Assembly: GCF_000721265.1 (NCBI RefSeq)
Contig: NZ_JOFZ01000006.1
Span: forward strand, 558,001-622,000
Source of the DNA: Streptomyces sp. NRRL F-5126
GTDB taxonomy: Bacteria > Actinomycetota > Actinomycetes > Streptomycetales > Streptomycetaceae
Reading direction: 5' to 3'
DNA: 64,000 nucleotides
In this document: positions 53,224 through 63,641 of the stretch, in pieces
How the letters are laid out: each line of letters starts with the position of its first letter
Numbering within the stretch: position 1 is the stretch's first letter
Made by a program: the position numbers and the translations under genes
The notes under the pieces: model-generated
Databases searched by the model: none
What the model was told of the DNA's origin: nothing
The model's input: the letters and a program-made list of their open reading frames with translations, nothing else

Positions 53224-53351
53224 CGCGCGCCCGGGAGCATCGAGTACGTGGACGGATACAGCCAGGCGTATCCCGCGGACCGTACGGACGGTACGGCCGC
53301 GGGGACCGGACAGATCGGACGGCCGAGATGGCCAGTTACCAAGGGGTGGAC

Positions 53352-54665
53352 ATGAGCAGGGAGTACGGGGAGGCCATCGGGCGCCGTTTCCCGCCGCCCG
53401 TTGTGCGCGCGCCCTTCGAGGGCAGGACGTGGCGGGAGTTCGGCTACGTGCTGCTCGGCCTGCCGATCGGGGTCCTGCTCTTCTCCTACTCGATCACGAT
53501 GATCTGCCTCGGCGCCGGCATGCTGATCACGTTCCTCGGCGTGCCGATCCTCGCGATGGCGCTGGCGAGCGCGCGCGGCTTCGCCGCCGCGGAGCGGGCC
53601 AGGGCCCGTTGCCTGCTCGGTCTCGACGTCGGGCGCCCGGAGCCGATCCGTCCTGAGAAGGGCGGCCTGCTGGCCTGGACGGGCGCGGTGCTCAGGAGCG
53701 GCGAGTCGTGGCGCAACCTCCTGTACACGCTCGTCCAGTTCCCGTGGGCCGTCTTCTCCTTCGTCGTGGGGGTGGTGTTCTGGACGACGGGCTGGGGGCT
53801 GTTCACGTTCCCGCTGTGGCAGTGGGTCTACCGGTCCGCGGACACCGGCTCCGAGATGGTGCTCTTCAGGGACGCGTCGGGCCGCACCATCAGCCTGGAC
53901 GCCCCGCTGGGGAACGTCCTCGCGTGCGCCGCGGGGCTGGTGCTCGTCCTCATGACGCCGTGGATACTGCGGGGTCTCACGGGCATGGACCGGCTGCTGA
54001 TCAGGGGGCTGCTCGGCCCCTCCGAGCTGGTGTCCCGCGTGTACGAGCTGGAGAGTGACCGGGGCGTGGTCGTCGACACGGCGGCGGCCGACCTGCGCCG
54101 CATCGAGCGCGACCTGCACGACGGCGCCCAGGCGAGGCTCGTCGCCCTCGCCATGGAGCTCGGCCTCGCGAAGGAGAAGCTCGCGGAGGACCCGCGGACG
54201 GCGGCGCGCATGGTGGACGAGGCGCACGGCGAGGTGAAGACGGCCCTCCAGGAGCTGCGGGACCTCGCACGGGGCATCCATCCCGCCGTGCTGACCGACC
54301 GCGGTCTCGACGCGGCACTGTCGTCGGTCGCCTCGCGGTGCACGGTGCCGGTGCGGGTCGAGGTCGACCTGCCGGGCAGGCCGGCGGCGGCGATCGAGGG
54401 CATCGCGTACTTCACGGTCTCCGAGCTGCTCCAGAACGTCAGCAAGCACAGCGGGGCCAAGGGCGCGACGGTCGACGTGTGGCGGTCGGGCGACCGGCTG
54501 CTGCTCCAGGTCGGCGACGACGGCTCGGGCGGCGCCGAGGCATCGGCCGGCAGCGGACTCGCGGGCCTGGCCGAGCGGCTCGACGCGGTCGACGGCCTGC
54601 TGGTGGTGGACTCGCCGCGCGGCGGCCCCACGGCGGTGACCGCCGAGCTGCCCTGGCGAAACTGA
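53352..54665 (+). CDS. Sensor histidine kinase (HisKA_3), paralogue 2
   Basis: A 437-residue kinase with the same layout as its neighbour: a membrane sensor region (FGYVLLGLPIGVLLFSYSIT, CLGAGMLITFLGVPILAM, two spans near 130-155 and one near 195-215), then His256 in ERDLHDGAQARLVALAM, the N-box LLQNVSKHSGA and G-boxes DDGSGG and GSGLAGLAERLDAV. The catalytic half is nearly identical to paralogue 1 in DNA as well as protein, while the sensor half differs. The ATG at 53352 has AAGGGGTGG just upstream; an ATG at 53328 is possible. Confidence 0.93.
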   Translation: MSREYGEAIGRRFPPPVVRAPFEGRTWREFGYVLLGLPIGVLLFSYSITMICLGAGMLITFLGVPILAMALASARGFAAAERARARCLLGLDVGRPEPIRPEKGGLLAWTGAVLRSGESWRNLLYTLVQFPWAVFSFVVGVVFWTTGWGLFTFPLWQWVYRSADTGSEMVLFRDASGRTISLDAPLGNVLACAAGLVLVLMTPWILRGLTGMDRLLIRGLLGPSELVSRVYELESDRGVVVDTAAADLRRIERDLHDGAQARLVALAMELGLAKEKLAEDPRTAARMVDEAHGEVKTALQELRDLARGIHPAVLTDRGLDAALSSVASRCTVPVRVEVDLPGRPAAAIEGIAYFTVSELLQNVSKHSGAKGATVDVWRSGDRLLLQVGDDGSGGAEASAGSGLAGLAERLDAVDGLLVVDSPRGGPTAVTAELPWRN

Positions 54666-54735
54666 CCCGCCCGCTGACCCGCCCGGGGCCGCGCCGGCCC
54701 CCGGGACGCGCACCGGCCTCGTGAGACGCGCCTCG

Positions 54736-54766
54736 CCGCGCCCCCGTGCAACCTCGGGGGGCGCGG
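54736..54766 (+). terminator. Hairpin after the kinase pair
   Basis: CCGCGCCCCC pairs with GGGGGCGCGG (one extra G) around a 10-base loop, 71 bases after the second kinase. Confidence 0.5.
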
Positions 54767-54843
54767 TCGCGTCCGTTGCCTGGGATGCTGTGAGAGACGA
54801 CGGCAGCGGAGACGTGGGGGGCAGTGAGGCTGTGGAGGACAGA

Positions 54844-55503
54844 GTGCGCGTGGTCATCGCCGAGGACTCGGTGCTGCTGCGGGAGGGCCTGACGCGGTTG
54901 CTGACCGACCGTGGGCACGAGGTGGTCACGGGCGTGGGTGACGCGGTCGCCCTGACGAAGACCATCGGCGAGCTCGCGACGCAGGATGCGCTGCCCGACG
55001 TGGTCGTGGCCGACGTGCGGATGCCGCCCACGCACACCGACGAGGGCGTGCGCGCGGCCGTGTGGCTGCGCAAGGAGCACCCGGGCGTCGGCGTGCTCGT
55101 GCTCTCCCAGTACGTCGAGGAGGAGTACGCGACGGAGCTGCTGGCCGGGTCGACGCGCGGGGTGGGCTACCTGCTCAAGGACCGGGTGGCGGAGGTCAGG
55201 GAGTTCGTCGACGCCGTGGTGCGCGTGGCGGGCGGCGGCACGGCGCTCGACCCGGAGGTCGTCGCCCAGCTGCTCGGCCGCAGCCGCAAGCAGGACGTGC
55301 TGGCGGGCCTGACGCCGCGCGAGCGCGAGGTGCTCGGGCTGATGGCGGAGGGCAGGACCAATTCGGCGATCGCCAAGCAGCTCGTGGTGAGCGACGGCGC
55401 GGTGGAGAAGCACGTCAGCAACATCTTCCTGAAGCTGGGCCTGTCGCCGAGTGACGGGGATCACCGGCGGGTGCTCGCTGTCCTGACGTATCTCAAGACG
55501 TGA
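54844..55503 (+). CDS. NarL/LuxR-type response regulator
   Basis: A 219-residue response regulator: receiver domain with the acidic pocket (VIAEDS), phosphorylation site Asp57 (VVADVRMPP), the switch Ser (VLSQY) and Lys in YLLKDRV, then a LuxR-type HTH (LTPREREVLGLMAEGRTNSA, IAKQLVVSDGAVEKHVSNIF). I choose the GTG at 54844, with GGAGGA 5 bases upstream; earlier in-frame starts would add unrelated residues. It probably serves one or both upstream kinases. Confidence 0.93.
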   Translation: MRVVIAEDSVLLREGLTRLLTDRGHEVVTGVGDAVALTKTIGELATQDALPDVVVADVRMPPTHTDEGVRAAVWLRKEHPGVGVLVLSQYVEEEYATELLAGSTRGVGYLLKDRVAEVREFVDAVVRVAGGGTALDPEVVAQLLGRSRKQDVLAGLTPREREVLGLMAEGRTNSAIAKQLVVSDGAVEKHVSNIFLKLGLSPSDGDHRRVLAVLTYLKT

Positions 55504-55840
55504 GGACGAGGGTCTCAACACGTGGCCGTCCGGGTGCCGGCCGGGTACGTGGCCCTGGGCTGCCGTGACGCGGGCGGCACAAGGGCGGCCCGTGTTGCGC
55601 GCGGCTCGGGCGCCGGCCCGTCACGGAACGGGTCCTAGTCCCAAAGGACGAGTCACCCGTGCACGCCCCTGACGCCCGAAAATGCCAGCAAAACCGGACA
55701 ATACGGTGCATCGAGGTGTCTCATAGGGGCGTCCACCATACGAGCGAGCACAGGTAGGCGACCCTTACCGACGTAGGGTTGCTCCGGGACAGCCGGCGGC
55801 CGGCGGTCCCGAGCCGCCGCCTCAAGGGAGGTCCAGTTCA
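55504..55840. promoter_or_regulatory. korA upstream region with inverted repeat
   Basis: The 337-base gap holds no gene I can support. ACCCT-N9-AGGGT (55761-55779) is an inverted repeat about 62 bases before the korA GTG; TAGGGT inside it could be a -10, but no good -35 precedes it. Confidence 0.35.
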
Positions 55841-57809
55841 GTGACCAGCCAGGTCAGTAGCGCAGCCGACGAGGCCAGCGAAACCGGCGACGCCGTCGTC
55901 GGGCAGCAGAGTGCCCCGTTGTCCGGCGCGTCGGAAGAGTCAGGGCCGGGGGGTTCCGGCGCCAAGGAGGTCCGCCGCCTCGACCGGGTCATCATCCGCT
56001 TCGCGGGTGACTCCGGCGACGGCATGCAGCTGACAGGTGACCGCTTCACCTCGGAGACCGCGTCGTTCGGCAACGACCTGTCGACGCTGCCCAACTTCCC
56101 GGCCGAGATCCGGGCGCCCGCAGGCACCCTGCCGGGCGTCTCGTCCTTCCAGCTGCACTTCGCCGACCACGACATCCTCACCCCGGGCGACGCGCCGAAC
56201 GTGCTGGTCGCGATGAACCCGGCGGCGCTGAAGGCGAACATCGCGGACGTGCCGCGCGGCGCGGAGATCATCGTCAACACCGACGAGTTCACCAAGCGCC
56301 CGATGGCCAAGGTCGGCTACCAGACCTCCCCGCTCGAGGACGGCTCACTGGACGCCTACCAGGTGCACCCGGTGCCGCTGACGACGCTGACGATCGAGGC
56401 GCTCAAGGAGTACGGGCTGTCCCGCAAGGAGGCGGAGCGCAGCAAGAACATGTTCGCGCTCGGCCTGCTGTCGTGGATGTACCACCGGCCCACGGAGAAC
56501 ACCGAGGCGTTCCTGCGGTCGAAGTTCGCGAAGAAGCCGGACATCGCCGAGGCGAACGTGGCGGCGTTCCGCGCGGGCTGGAACTTCGGCGAGACGACCG
56601 AGGACTTCGCGGTCTCCTACGAGGTCGCCCCGGCCGAGGAGGCCTTCCCGGCCGGCACCTACCGCAACATCTCCGGCAACCTGGCGCTGGCGTACGGGCT
56701 GATCGCCGCCTCGCACCAGGCCGACCTGCCGCTCTACCTCGGCTCGTACCCGATCACCCCCGCCTCCGACGTGCTGCACGAGCTGTCGAAGCACAAGAAC
56801 TTCGGCGTGCGCACCTTCCAGGCCGAGGACGAGATCGCCGGCATCGGCGCCGCCCTCGGAGCGGCCTTCGGCGGCTCCCTCGCCGTCACCACCACCAGTG
56901 GCCCCGGCGTGGCGCTGAAGTCCGAGACGATCGGCCTCGCCGTGTCGCTCGAGCTCCCGCTGCTGATCGTCGACATCCAGCGCGGCGGCCCGAGCACCGG
57001 CCTGCCGACCAAGACGGAGCAGGCCGACCTGCTCCAGGCCATGTACGGGCGCAACGGCGAGGCACCGGTGCCCATCGTGGCGCCGTCCACGCCGACCGAC
57101 TGCTTCGACGCGGCCATCGAGGCGGCCAGGATCGCGCTGACGTACCGCACGCCGGTCTTCCTGCTCTCCGACGGCTACCTCGCCAACGGCTCCGAGCCGT
57201 GGCGCGTGCCGGAGACCCACGAACTGCCCGACCTGACCGTCCAGTTCGCCACCACGCCCAACCACGAGATGGCGGACGGCACCGAGAGGTTCTGGCCGTA
57301 CAAGCGCGACCCGGAGACGCTCGCGCGCCCGTGGGCCGTGCCCGGCACGCCAGGACTCGAACACCGCATCGGCGGCATCGAGAAGCAGGACGGCACGGGC
57401 AACATCTCCTACGACCCCGCCAACCACGACTTCATGGTCCGCACCCGCGCGGCGAAGATCGACGGCATCAAGGTCGCCGACCTGCTGGTCGACGACCCCG
57501 GCGGCCATGCCAGAACCCTGGTCGTGGGCTGGGGCTCCACCTACGGCCCGATCACCGCGGCCGTCCGCCGGCTGCGCAAGGCGGGGCAGCCGATCGCGCA
57601 GGCTCATCTGCGCAACATCAACCCCTTCCCCGCGAACCTCGGCGAGGTGCTGAAGCGGTACGACAAGGTCGTCGTGCCGGAGATGAACCTCGGCCAGCTC
57701 GCGACCCTGCTGAGGGCGAAGTACCTGGTCGACGTGCACTCGTACAACCAGGTCAACGGCATGCCCTTCAAGGCCGAACAGCTCGCCACGGCCATCGAGG
57801 AGGCCATCA

Positions 57810-57817
<8 letters not shown>
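55841..57817 (+). CDS. korA: 2-oxoacid:ferredoxin oxidoreductase subunit alpha (gamma-alpha fusion)
   Basis: A 658-residue subunit. The gamma domain comes first (about residues 45-240: RVIIRFAGDSGDGMQLTGDRF, ETASFGNDLSTLPNFPAEIRAP in pieces), then the alpha domain (LGSYPITPASDVLHELSKH, AGIGAALGAAFGGSLAVTTTSGPG, QRGGPSTGLPTKTEQADL). It acts with KorB to oxidise a 2-oxoacid, most likely 2-oxoglutarate, to the acyl-CoA while reducing ferredoxin. The GTG at 55841 has GGGAGG upstream. An Ala/Ser/Gly-rich 45-residue N-terminus precedes the fold. Confidence 0.93.
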
Positions 57818-58880
<1,063 letters not shown>

Positions 58881-58899
58881 GGCCGGGCACGCCACACCC

Positions 58900-58950
58900 A
58901 CGGGGAGGGCCCCGGCGCGCGAGTCGATCGCGCGCCGGGGCCCTCCCCGT
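58900..58950. terminator. Bidirectional terminator between korB and the TauD-like gene
   Basis: A 22-base arm (ACGGGGAGGGCCCCGGCGCG and onward) pairs perfectly with its complement around a 7-base loop, in the 78-base gap between convergent genes. Confidence 0.88.
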
Positions 58951-58958
58951 TCTGGGCA

Positions 58959-59933
58959 TCAGAACGGGCGGTCCCCCGCGATGGCCACGCGCTCCGCGAC
59001 TCTCCGCTCGCTCCCGTAGTCGTTGACCGCGTAGTGCTGGGTGGCGCGGTTGTCCCAGAACGCGATGTCACCGGCCTGCCACCGCCACCTGACCTGGTAC
59101 TCGGGCACGTGCGCCTGCTGGAACAGCAGCCGCAGCAGCCGGTCGCTCTCCTCCCGCGCGAACCCCGAGATGTGCGTGGTGAACGACGTGTTCACGAACA
59201 GCATGCGGCGCCCGCTCTCCGGGTGGCGGCGCACCACCGGGTGCTCGACCGGCGGGAACGCCTCCTGGTACTCGGCCAGGCGTTCGGGCGCGGTGAACCG
59301 CGCGAAGCCGGGCAGGAAGTCGTGGACGGCGCGCGCCCCGTCGATCCGCTCCTTCACCCACGACGGCAGGTTGTCGTACGCGGCGGCCATGTCCGCCCAC
59401 ATCGTGTTGCCGCCCCGGGGCGGCACCTCGCGCAACTGGAGGACGGCGCCCATCGCGGGGCGCTCGCGGAACGTGACGTCGGTGTGCCACACGTTCTCGA
59501 ACGTGCGCACGGCGGAGCGGTCGAAGCGCACCACGTCGGCCGGGCCCGCCGAGGCGAGCAGCGGATTGGTCTCCAGCTCGCCCCAGTTGCGCGCGAACGC
59601 ACGCTGGGCGTCGGGCGCGAGGTGCTGGTCGCGGAAGAACAGCACCTTCCATTCGAGCAGGGCCCGGTTGAGCTCCTCGCGCACCGCACCGGCCAGCGGG
59701 CGAGACAGGTCGAGGCCGCGGATCTCCGCCCCGATGGTGGCCGCCTGCGGGACGACGCCGAACAGCTCGTACGGGCGCTCCGCCACCCCGTCGGGCAGCC
59801 GGCGCAGCACGCGCGGGCCCTCGTAGAGGCCGTCGTCGGGTATGCGGAAGGGCCGCAACCGCGGTACGGCGTCGGTAGCCGAGGTGGCAGGGGCTGGGGT
59901 TGCAGGGGCTGGTACGGCGGCATGCGTGGTCAC
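58959..59933 (-). CDS. TauD/TfdA-family Fe(II)/2-oxoglutarate dioxygenase
   Basis: A 324-residue dioxygenase. The iron ligands are His150 and Asp152 (VWHTDVTF) and the distal His in NRATQHYAVNDY; the 2-oxoglutarate arginine is in RRVAERVAI. The family acts on taurine, alkylsulfonates, alkyl sulfates or aryloxy acids, releasing sulfite where the substrate is a sulfonate. The GTG at 59933 has GGAGGAACC upstream. The leader contains a cysteine-rich reading frame and a terminator-like hairpin (60022-60051), which would fit sulfur control. Confidence 0.88.
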   Translation of the reverse strand: MTTHAAVPAPATPAPATSATDAVPRLRPFRIPDDGLYEGPRVLRRLPDGVAERPYELFGVVPQAATIGAEIRGLDLSRPLAGAVREELNRALLEWKVLFFRDQHLAPDAQRAFARNWGELETNPLLASAGPADVVRFDRSAVRTFENVWHTDVTFRERPAMGAVLQLREVPPRGGNTMWADMAAAYDNLPSWVKERIDGARAVHDFLPGFARFTAPERLAEYQEAFPPVEHPVVRRHPESGRRMLFVNTSFTTHISGFAREESDRLLRLLFQQAHVPEYQVRWRWQAGDIAFWDNRATQHYAVNDYGSERRVAERVAIAGDRPF

Positions 59934-60021
59934 GGCGGTTCCTCCGGAAGAAGCGCGCGTCGGCACGGCGGGATGAGGCAGCCGCGCGGACGCACGGAAA
60001 CGGAAAGAGACGGACGGACTC

Positions 60022-60051
60022 AGCGCCGGGCAGGACCGGTCACCCGGCGCT
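60022..60051 (-). promoter_or_regulatory. Terminator-like hairpin in the TauD leader (candidate attenuator)
   Basis: AGCGCCGGG pairs perfectly with CCCGGCGCT around a 12-base loop, about 90 bases before the dioxygenase GTG. On the RNA it is followed by a long pyrimidine tract (AGTCCGTCCGTCTCTTTCCG and onward), though not a pure U-run. It lies downstream of a Cys-rich leader frame on the same strand, so it could be an attenuator. Confidence 0.5.
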
Positions 60052-60118
60052 CAGGGTCAGGGACGTACTGCGGGTGCCTGCCGCACAGGCCCCTCAGGGG
60101 CGGCGGCCGGACGCGTCG

Positions 60119-60262
60119 TCAAACGTGACAGGTACAAGGGGCGGCAGGGGGAGAACCCACCCGGCCGCGGCGGCGCAGGAAGGTGGCACCGCGGGGTGCG
60201 CACTCGCCGTGGGGAGCGAGAGTGCCCGGCTGCGTCACACAGTCGATCGAGCACATCGTCAT
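60119..60262 (-). CDS. Cysteine-rich leader peptide (47 aa), candidate
   Basis: The frame from the ATG at 60262 encodes 47 residues starting MTMCSIDCVTQ and ending PCTCHV, with Cys at 4, 8, 21, 43 and 45. A -10-like TACGCT (60274-60269) lies 6 bases before the ATG, which suggests a leaderless mRNA. It precedes the TauD-like dioxygenase on the same strand. Mycobacterial leaderless poly-cysteine leader ORFs are known to sense cysteine and attenuate sulfur genes; here the last Cys codons stand just before the stop. Whether it is translated is inference, and no homologue was identified. Confidence 0.4.
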   Translation of the reverse strand: MTMCSIDCVTQPGTLAPHGECAPRGATFLRRRGRVGSPPAAPCTCHV

Positions 60263-60341
60263 GGCCGCAGCGTACTCCGCTTTCCTGTGCGTCGTCCCAC
60301 GTCCCGCGTCGCACCTGTCATGACCGTATGACGGAACGGAC

Positions 60342-60371
60342 ATGACACGAACCGGGGTCGGCCGCTACCGT
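60342..60371 (+). promoter_or_regulatory. rarD promoter
   Basis: ATGACA (60342-60347), an 18-base spacer and TACCGT (60366-60371) form a good promoter, 38 bases before the rarD GTG. It is divergent from the TauD leader. Confidence 0.6.
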
Positions 60372-60409
60372 CCCGAAGGGATGTCGCGGTGAGGGGAGGA
60401 GGAGCCGGG

Positions 60410-61465
60410 GTGGAGACGGACGAGAACCAGCGGCCCGGTCTCGTGTACGGGTTCGGCGCGTACGGGATCTGGGGCCTTGTGCCGCTCTACTGGCCGCTGC
60501 TCAAGCCCGCGGGTGCCATGGAGGTGCTCGCGCACCGCATGGTGTGGTCGCTGGGCGTCGTGGCGATCGCGCTGGCGTGCACGCGCCGCTGGGCGTGGAT
60601 ACGCGAGCTGGCGCGGCAGCCCCGCAGGGTCGGCCTGCTGGTGCTGTCCGCCACGGTGATCACCGTCAACTGGGGCGTCTACATCTGGGCCGTGAACTCG
60701 GGCCACGTCGTGGAGGCGTCACTCGGCTACTTCATCAACCCGCTGGTCACGATCCTGCTCGGCGTGGTGCTGCTCAAGGAGCGGCTGCGTGCGGCCCAGT
60801 GGGCCGCGGTCGGCGTCGGCCTCGCAGCGGTGGTGGTCATCTCCATCGGCTACGGGCAGCTGCCGTGGATCTCGTTGGTGCTGGCGTTCTCGTTCGGCAC
60901 GTACGGCCTGGTGAAGAAGAAGGTGAACCTGGGCGGCCTTGAGTCCCTCGCGGCCGAGAGCACGGTGCTGTTCCTGCCCGCCCTGGGCTTCCTGCTGTGG
61001 CTGGGCGCCACGGGCGGCTCGACGTTCACGTCGCACGGCGCGGGTCACGCGGCCTGGCTGGCCTCCGCAGGCGTGGTGACGGCGGGGCCGCTGGTGCTGT
61101 TCGGCGCCGCGGCGATACGCGTGCCCCTCACCACGCTCGGCCTGCTCCAGTACCTGACGCCCGTGCTGCAGCTGGCCCTCGGCGTGGCGTACTTCCACGA
61201 GGCGATGCCGCCGGAGCGCTGGGCCGGGTTCGCGCTGGTGTGGGTGGCGCTCGCGGTCCTCACCTGGGACGCCCTGCGCACCGCGCGCCGCACGAGGGCA
61301 CGCGCCGTGGAACTGCGGGCCGCGGCCGCGCGGGAGGGCTCGGCCGCCCCGGGCGTCGCTCAGCCGGCCGCACCAGCCGCGGTGCACAAGCCCGCCTTGC
61401 GCGCACGCTCCGGCGCCTGTGCGCCGGACGCTTCCGCCCGGGACGCCGCCACGCCGGACGGCTGA
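60410..61465 (+). CDS. rarD: RarD/EamA-family permease
   Basis: A 351-residue membrane protein with about ten helices of the drug/metabolite transporter type. The RarD signature is clear: GFGAYGIWGLVPLYWPLLK, VLAHRMVWSL, NWGVYIWAVNSGHVVEASLGYFINPL and LGLLQYLTPVLQLALGVAYFHE. Its substrate is unknown (the name comes from chloramphenicol sensitivity in Pseudomonas). The last 60 residues are an Ala/Arg-rich soluble tail. I choose the GTG at 60410, with GGAGGAGG upstream, over an earlier in-frame GTG. Confidence 0.92.
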   Translation: METDENQRPGLVYGFGAYGIWGLVPLYWPLLKPAGAMEVLAHRMVWSLGVVAIALACTRRWAWIRELARQPRRVGLLVLSATVITVNWGVYIWAVNSGHVVEASLGYFINPLVTILLGVVLLKERLRAAQWAAVGVGLAAVVVISIGYGQLPWISLVLAFSFGTYGLVKKKVNLGGLESLAAESTVLFLPALGFLLWLGATGGSTFTSHGAGHAAWLASAGVVTAGPLVLFGAAAIRVPLTTLGLLQYLTPVLQLALGVAYFHEAMPPERWAGFALVWVALAVLTWDALRTARRTRARAVELRAAAAREGSAAPGVAQPAAPAAVHKPALRARSGACAPDASARDAATPDG

Positions 61466-61543
61466 CCCGCGACCCGCACCCGGACGTGGGCGGGCCTCGC
61501 CCGAAAGCGCGCCGCGCGCCACGCACGCCTCGCGGCCCTCCCG

Positions 61544-62488
61544 TCAGGCCGTGACGTCCTTCGTGGAGAAGCGTGCCCACGCCGCCGAGCCGAAGACCAG
61601 CGCGTACACGGCCTGCGAGACGAGGTTTTTCACCACGTCGTCCCAGAGCACCGGGGCCCGCATGACGTCGGCGAACGAGAGCCAGTAGTGCGAGAACAGG
61701 TAGGCGTGGACGGCGCCGAGCTGCGGGATCGAGTCCACGATCTGCACCGTGATCAGCAGGCCGACGGTGGCCGCCATCGCCGCGATCCCACTGCCCGTCA
61801 GCGTCGAGACGAACAGGCCGATCGCCGCGAATCCCACGAGGGAGGCCGCCACGAGCACCGCCACGAGCAGCGCGCGCAACAGGCCCGAACCGAAGGAGAT
61901 CGTGGTGCCGGAGATCGTCGTCACGTCGCCGAGGGGGAACAGCGCCGCGCCGGTGGCCAGCGCGAACACCGCCACGACCAGCGTCGCCGCCAGGCAGAAC
62001 GTCAGCGCCGCGGCGTACTTGGCGAGCAGCAGCCGGGTACGGCCCGCCGGCACGACCAGCAGGTAGCGCAGCGTGCCCGCGGCGGACTCGCCCGCGACCG
62101 AGTCACCCGCGATCACGCCCACCGTCATCGGCAGGAAGACCGGGAGCGTCGCGGCGAGCGCGGCGAACACCAGGAACAGGCCGTTGTTGGTGACCTGGGT
62201 GAGGAACGCGGGCCCGCCGCCCTCGCCCGCGCTGCCGCCGCCGCTCGTCTCGATCTTCACGGCGATCCCGATGAGCACGGGTACCGCCGCGAGCACCGCG
62301 AGAAGGGCAAGCGTCCGCCACCGCCGGAACGTCGTCAGCAGTTCGGAGCGGAAGAAGCCGAACGTCCACCACAGGCCGTAACGTTCGCCGCCGGTGGCCG
62401 CCCTGCCCCGGTCGGCGCCTCGCACGGCGTCCGCGCCCTCGTCCGCGCCGTCGTCCACGCCAGGACCCGTCGCCTCAGCCCGCGACAT
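61544..62488 (-). CDS. ABC-2-type exporter permease
   Basis: A 314-residue permease. After a hydrophilic 45-residue N-terminus come about six helices; the first (TLALLAVLAAVPVLIGIAVK) is followed by a long external loop. ESAAGTLRYLLVVPAGRTRLLLAKY is the ABC-2 coupling segment. Its ATG (62488) lies 14 bases inside the ATPase 3' end, so the two form an export unit. Substrate unknown. Stop at 61544. Confidence 0.88.
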   Translation of the reverse strand: MSRAEATGPGVDDGADEGADAVRGADRGRAATGGERYGLWWTFGFFRSELLTTFRRWRTLALLAVLAAVPVLIGIAVKIETSGGGSAGEGGGPAFLTQVTNNGLFLVFAALAATLPVFLPMTVGVIAGDSVAGESAAGTLRYLLVVPAGRTRLLLAKYAAALTFCLAATLVVAVFALATGAALFPLGDVTTISGTTISFGSGLLRALLVAVLVAASLVGFAAIGLFVSTLTGSGIAAMAATVGLLITVQIVDSIPQLGAVHAYLFSHYWLSFADVMRAPVLWDDVVKNLVSQAVYALVFGSAAWARFSTKDVTA

Positions 62489-63482
62489 CGAACCCCTCCC
62501 CCGTCAGCGCCACGAACGCGTCCTCCAGCGTGCCGCGCTCCACCCCGAACGCGCGCACGCGCACACCCGCGCGCACCAGCGCGGCGTTGAGGTCCGCCGG
62601 GTCCACCGGTTCCGCCTCGCCCGCGCCCGCCGGCAGGTCGCCCGTCACCCGTCCGGCCCCGGCCTCGATCCCCGTGACGCCGTGCTCGCGCAGCACGCGC
62701 GCCGCGTCGGCGGGGTCCGGCGTGGTGACGGCCAGCCTGCCGCGCGTGCCCGCCGAGAGCTCCGCGACCGGGCCCTGCACGATCAGCCGGCCCTGCGCCA
62801 TGACCGCCGCGTGCGTGCACACCTGCTCGATCTCGTCCAGCAGGTGCGACGAGAGGAAGACCGTGCTGCCCTCGGCGGCCAGCTCGCGCACCAGCGCCCT
62901 GATCTCCCGCATGCCCTGCGGGTCGAGCCCGTTGGTCGGCTCGTCCAGTACGAGCAGCCTGCGCGGACGCAGCAGCGCGGCGGCGATGCCGAGCCGCTGC
63001 TTCATGCCGAGCGAGTACGCCTTCGCCTTCTTCGCCGAGGCGGCGGCGAGCCCCACCCGTTCGAGCGCCGCGTCCACCCGTGCGGAGCGCGTGCGCGGGT
63101 CGGCGGTGGGGTCCGTCGCGTCGTAGCGCACGAGGTTGTCCCGCCCGCTCAGGAAGCCGTACTGGGCGGGCCCCTCGATCAGGGCGCCCACGTGCGGCAG
63201 CATCGCGCGCGCCGCCTGCGGCATGGGGCGGCCGAACAGCCCGGCGGTGCCCGACGTGGGCTGCACGAGGCCGAGGAGCATCCGGATGGTGGTGGTCTTG
63301 CCCGAGCCGTTGGGCCCGAGGAAGCCGAAGACGCTGCCGTCGGGCACCGTCAGGTCGAGGCCGTCGACGGCGAGCTGCCCGCCGCGGTAGCGCTTGGTGA
63401 GGCCGCGCGCCTCGATGACGGGCGCTTCGATGACGGGCGCCTCCTCGGCGGGTCCTGCCGGCTCCGCTTGCTGCGTCACCAC
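62475..63482 (-). CDS. ABC transporter ATP-binding protein
   Basis: A 335-residue ATPase of the ABC-2 (CcmA/DrrA) type. Walker A GPNGSGKTT, Q-loop, signature YSLGMKQRLG, Walker B LLVLDEPTNGLD and the H-loop in VFLSSHLLDE are intact. A C-terminal regulatory region of about 110 residues follows. The start is a GTG at 63482 or 63479 (GTGGTG); GGAGGG stands just upstream and favours the second. It partners the permease downstream. A direct repeat APVIEAPVIEA lies near residue 15. Confidence 0.93.
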   Translation of the reverse strand: MVTQQAEPAGPAEEAPVIEAPVIEARGLTKRYRGGQLAVDGLDLTVPDGSVFGFLGPNGSGKTTTIRMLLGLVQPTSGTAGLFGRPMPQAARAMLPHVGALIEGPAQYGFLSGRDNLVRYDATDPTADPRTRSARVDAALERVGLAAASAKKAKAYSLGMKQRLGIAAALLRPRRLLVLDEPTNGLDPQGMREIRALVRELAAEGSTVFLSSHLLDEIEQVCTHAAVMAQGRLIVQGPVAELSAGTRGRLAVTTPDPADAARVLREHGVTGIEAGAGRVTGDLPAGAGEAEPVDPADLNAALVRAGVRVRAFGVERGTLEDAFVALTGEGFDVAG

Positions 63483-63594
63483 AATCCCTCCAGACAGCCG
63501 TACGGGGCCGCGTGCGGTGTGGCCGCGTCCCCGGACGGTCGGACGCTACGAGCCTACGGCGCGTGGGGCGCAGCGCGGGACCGGCCGCGAACGC

Positions 63595-63631
63595 GACCGC
63601 CCCGCCGTGCGCGTCGCACGGCGGGGCGGTC
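63595..63631 (-). terminator. Terminator after the LolA-like gene
   Basis: GACCGCCCCGCCGTGCG pairs with CGCACGGCGGGGCGGTC around a 3-base loop, 11 bases after the stop at 63642. Confidence 0.8.
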
Positions 63632-63641
63632 GGGCGGCTGC

